A stretch of 7,166 nt of DNA from positions 1 through 7,166 of the forward strand of contig JAGUYV010000457.1 in the NCBI GenBank assembly GCA_020061125.1, given 5' to 3'. Shown here piece by piece: positions 6,832 to 7,166 of this stretch. A program made the translations under genes and the position numbers. The notes beneath the pieces are model-generated. The model did no database searches, was not told the origin of the DNA, and saw only the letters and a list, made by a program, of their open reading frames with translations. Source of the DNA: a bacterium. GTDB taxonomy: Bacteria; UBP15; UBA6099; DSWB01. Numbering within the stretch: position 1 is the stretch's first letter; the number at the start of each line of letters is the position of its first letter.

Positions 6832-6878
6832 CGCATGAAACCATGTCCGCCGGAACGCACGGCTCCGGGGGTCTATTC

Positions 6879-6908
6879 ATTATAGGAATCCGGTGATGGA
6901 TACGGCAA
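6879..6908 (-). promoter_or_regulatory. Sigma-70-type promoter of leuCD
   Basis: The minus strand has TTGCCG (6903-6908), an 18-bp spacer, and a perfect TATAAT (6879-6884). The start site would be near 6872, giving a leader of about 85 bases before leuC. A small inverted repeat (GCAAC-CGGT-GTTGC, 6905-6918) overlaps the -35 box, and CCGGTG is repeated at 6890-6895 and 6909-6914, either of which could be an operator. Confidence 0.7.
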
Positions 6909-6927
6909 CCGGTGTTGCGCGCCGGGA

Positions 6928-7166
6928 TTATTCCTTTTTCCAGGTCGTGCCCTGGGGCCTGTCTTCGAGCGCGTATCCAGCCTGCTTGAGCGCGTCGCGG
7001 ATGAAGTCCGCAATGGGCCACGCCTTGGACTCTCTGGCGAGTTGCCTTGTGCGGATGAGAATGTCCATGAGCGCATCCACCTGCACGGCGTCCGCGCCCG
7101 CGGGCTTTGTTGCGAGCACGCGGTCCAAATCCAGCCCGAGCAAATCGCACAGCGCACGGACCTCGC
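6928..7166 (-). CDS. cysS: Cysteinyl-tRNA synthetase, C-terminal end (5' part outside the window)
   Basis: Class I aminoacyl-tRNA synthetase that charges tRNA-Cys in the cytoplasm. Only the last 78 residues and the TAA stop (6928-6930) are in the window. The recognisable part is the C-terminal anticodon-binding helical region: a helix of the type ALMDILIRTRQLARESKAW, then the family's ADxIRDxLxxxGYxLEDxPQGTTW end (ADFIRDALKQAGYALEDRPQGTTW with a KKE tail). Catalytic motifs lie outside. An internal TTG at 7143 is in frame but is not a plausible start, because the family sequence continues upstream to the edge. The leuCD promoter begins about 20 bp after the stop, and no clear terminator is seen between them. 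Confidence 0.88.
   Translation of the reverse strand, partial: EVRALCDLLGLDLDRVLATKPAGADAVQVDALMDILIRTRQLARESKAWPIADFIRDALKQAGYALEDRPQGTTWKKE

Noticed and set aside
6787-6880. Leucine attenuator peptide or T-box in the leuC leader
   Set aside because: The only short frame from the ATG at the -10 box has no run of leucine codons, and there is no T-box consensus or terminator stem with a T run.
5614-6885. A plus-strand open frame of 423 codons
   Set aside because: It is the antisense shadow of leuC, which has intact cluster cysteines and family motifs on the minus strand.
1-7166. CRISPR arrays, tRNA or rRNA genes, insertion sequences, attachment sites
   Set aside because: No regularly spaced direct repeats, tRNA-like cloverleaf, transposase reading frame or terminal inverted repeats were found.

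Overview
This is a high-GC bacterial window in which every supportable gene lies on the minus strand. Reading in transcription order (from high to low coordinates), it holds the 3' end of cysS (cysteinyl-tRNA synthetase), the pair leuC-leuD (two subunits of 3-isopropylmalate dehydratase), a short AT-rich control region, an enlarged rpoN (sigma-54), and a very large partial gene that starts inside the rpoN stop region. The large gene encodes TPR repeats followed by at least five bacterial Ig-like (invasin/Big_1-type) modules and runs off the left edge of the window.

Layout: 6928-7166 cysS end; 6787-6927 a spacer with a good sigma-70-type promoter (TTGCCG-N18-TATAAT) and a leader that can form hairpins; 5527-6786 leuC; 4982-5482 leuD, 44 bp after leuC and with a strong Shine-Dalgarno; 4712-4981 a 270-bp intergenic region whose centre (4741-4860) is only about one quarter G+C; 2786-4711 rpoN; 1-2795 the TPR/Ig-like gene, overlapping rpoN by 10 bp.

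Function: leuC and leuD act together in leucine biosynthesis and look like their own transcription unit. rpoN and the TPR/Ig-like gene look like a second, translationally coupled unit. Two candidate rpoN promoters are visible: an extended -10 element close to the gene, and further upstream a sequence resembling a -24/-12 (sigma-54) promoter with an inverted repeat behind it at the distance expected for an activator site, so rpoN may be autoregulated.

The unusual parts are the sigma-54 itself (641 residues against a usual 400-500, with a CxxC-x8-CxxC zinc-ribbon-like insert after region I and an extra segment of about 140 residues in the core-binding region) and its leaderless, cysteine-containing TPR/Ig-like partner. 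A sigma-54 gene and an LeuC/LeuD pair of about 419/166 residues point to a bacterium, probably with a Gram-negative type of envelope. I cannot place the phylum from the sequence alone; the odd sigma-54 suggests a lineage distant from Proteobacteria.
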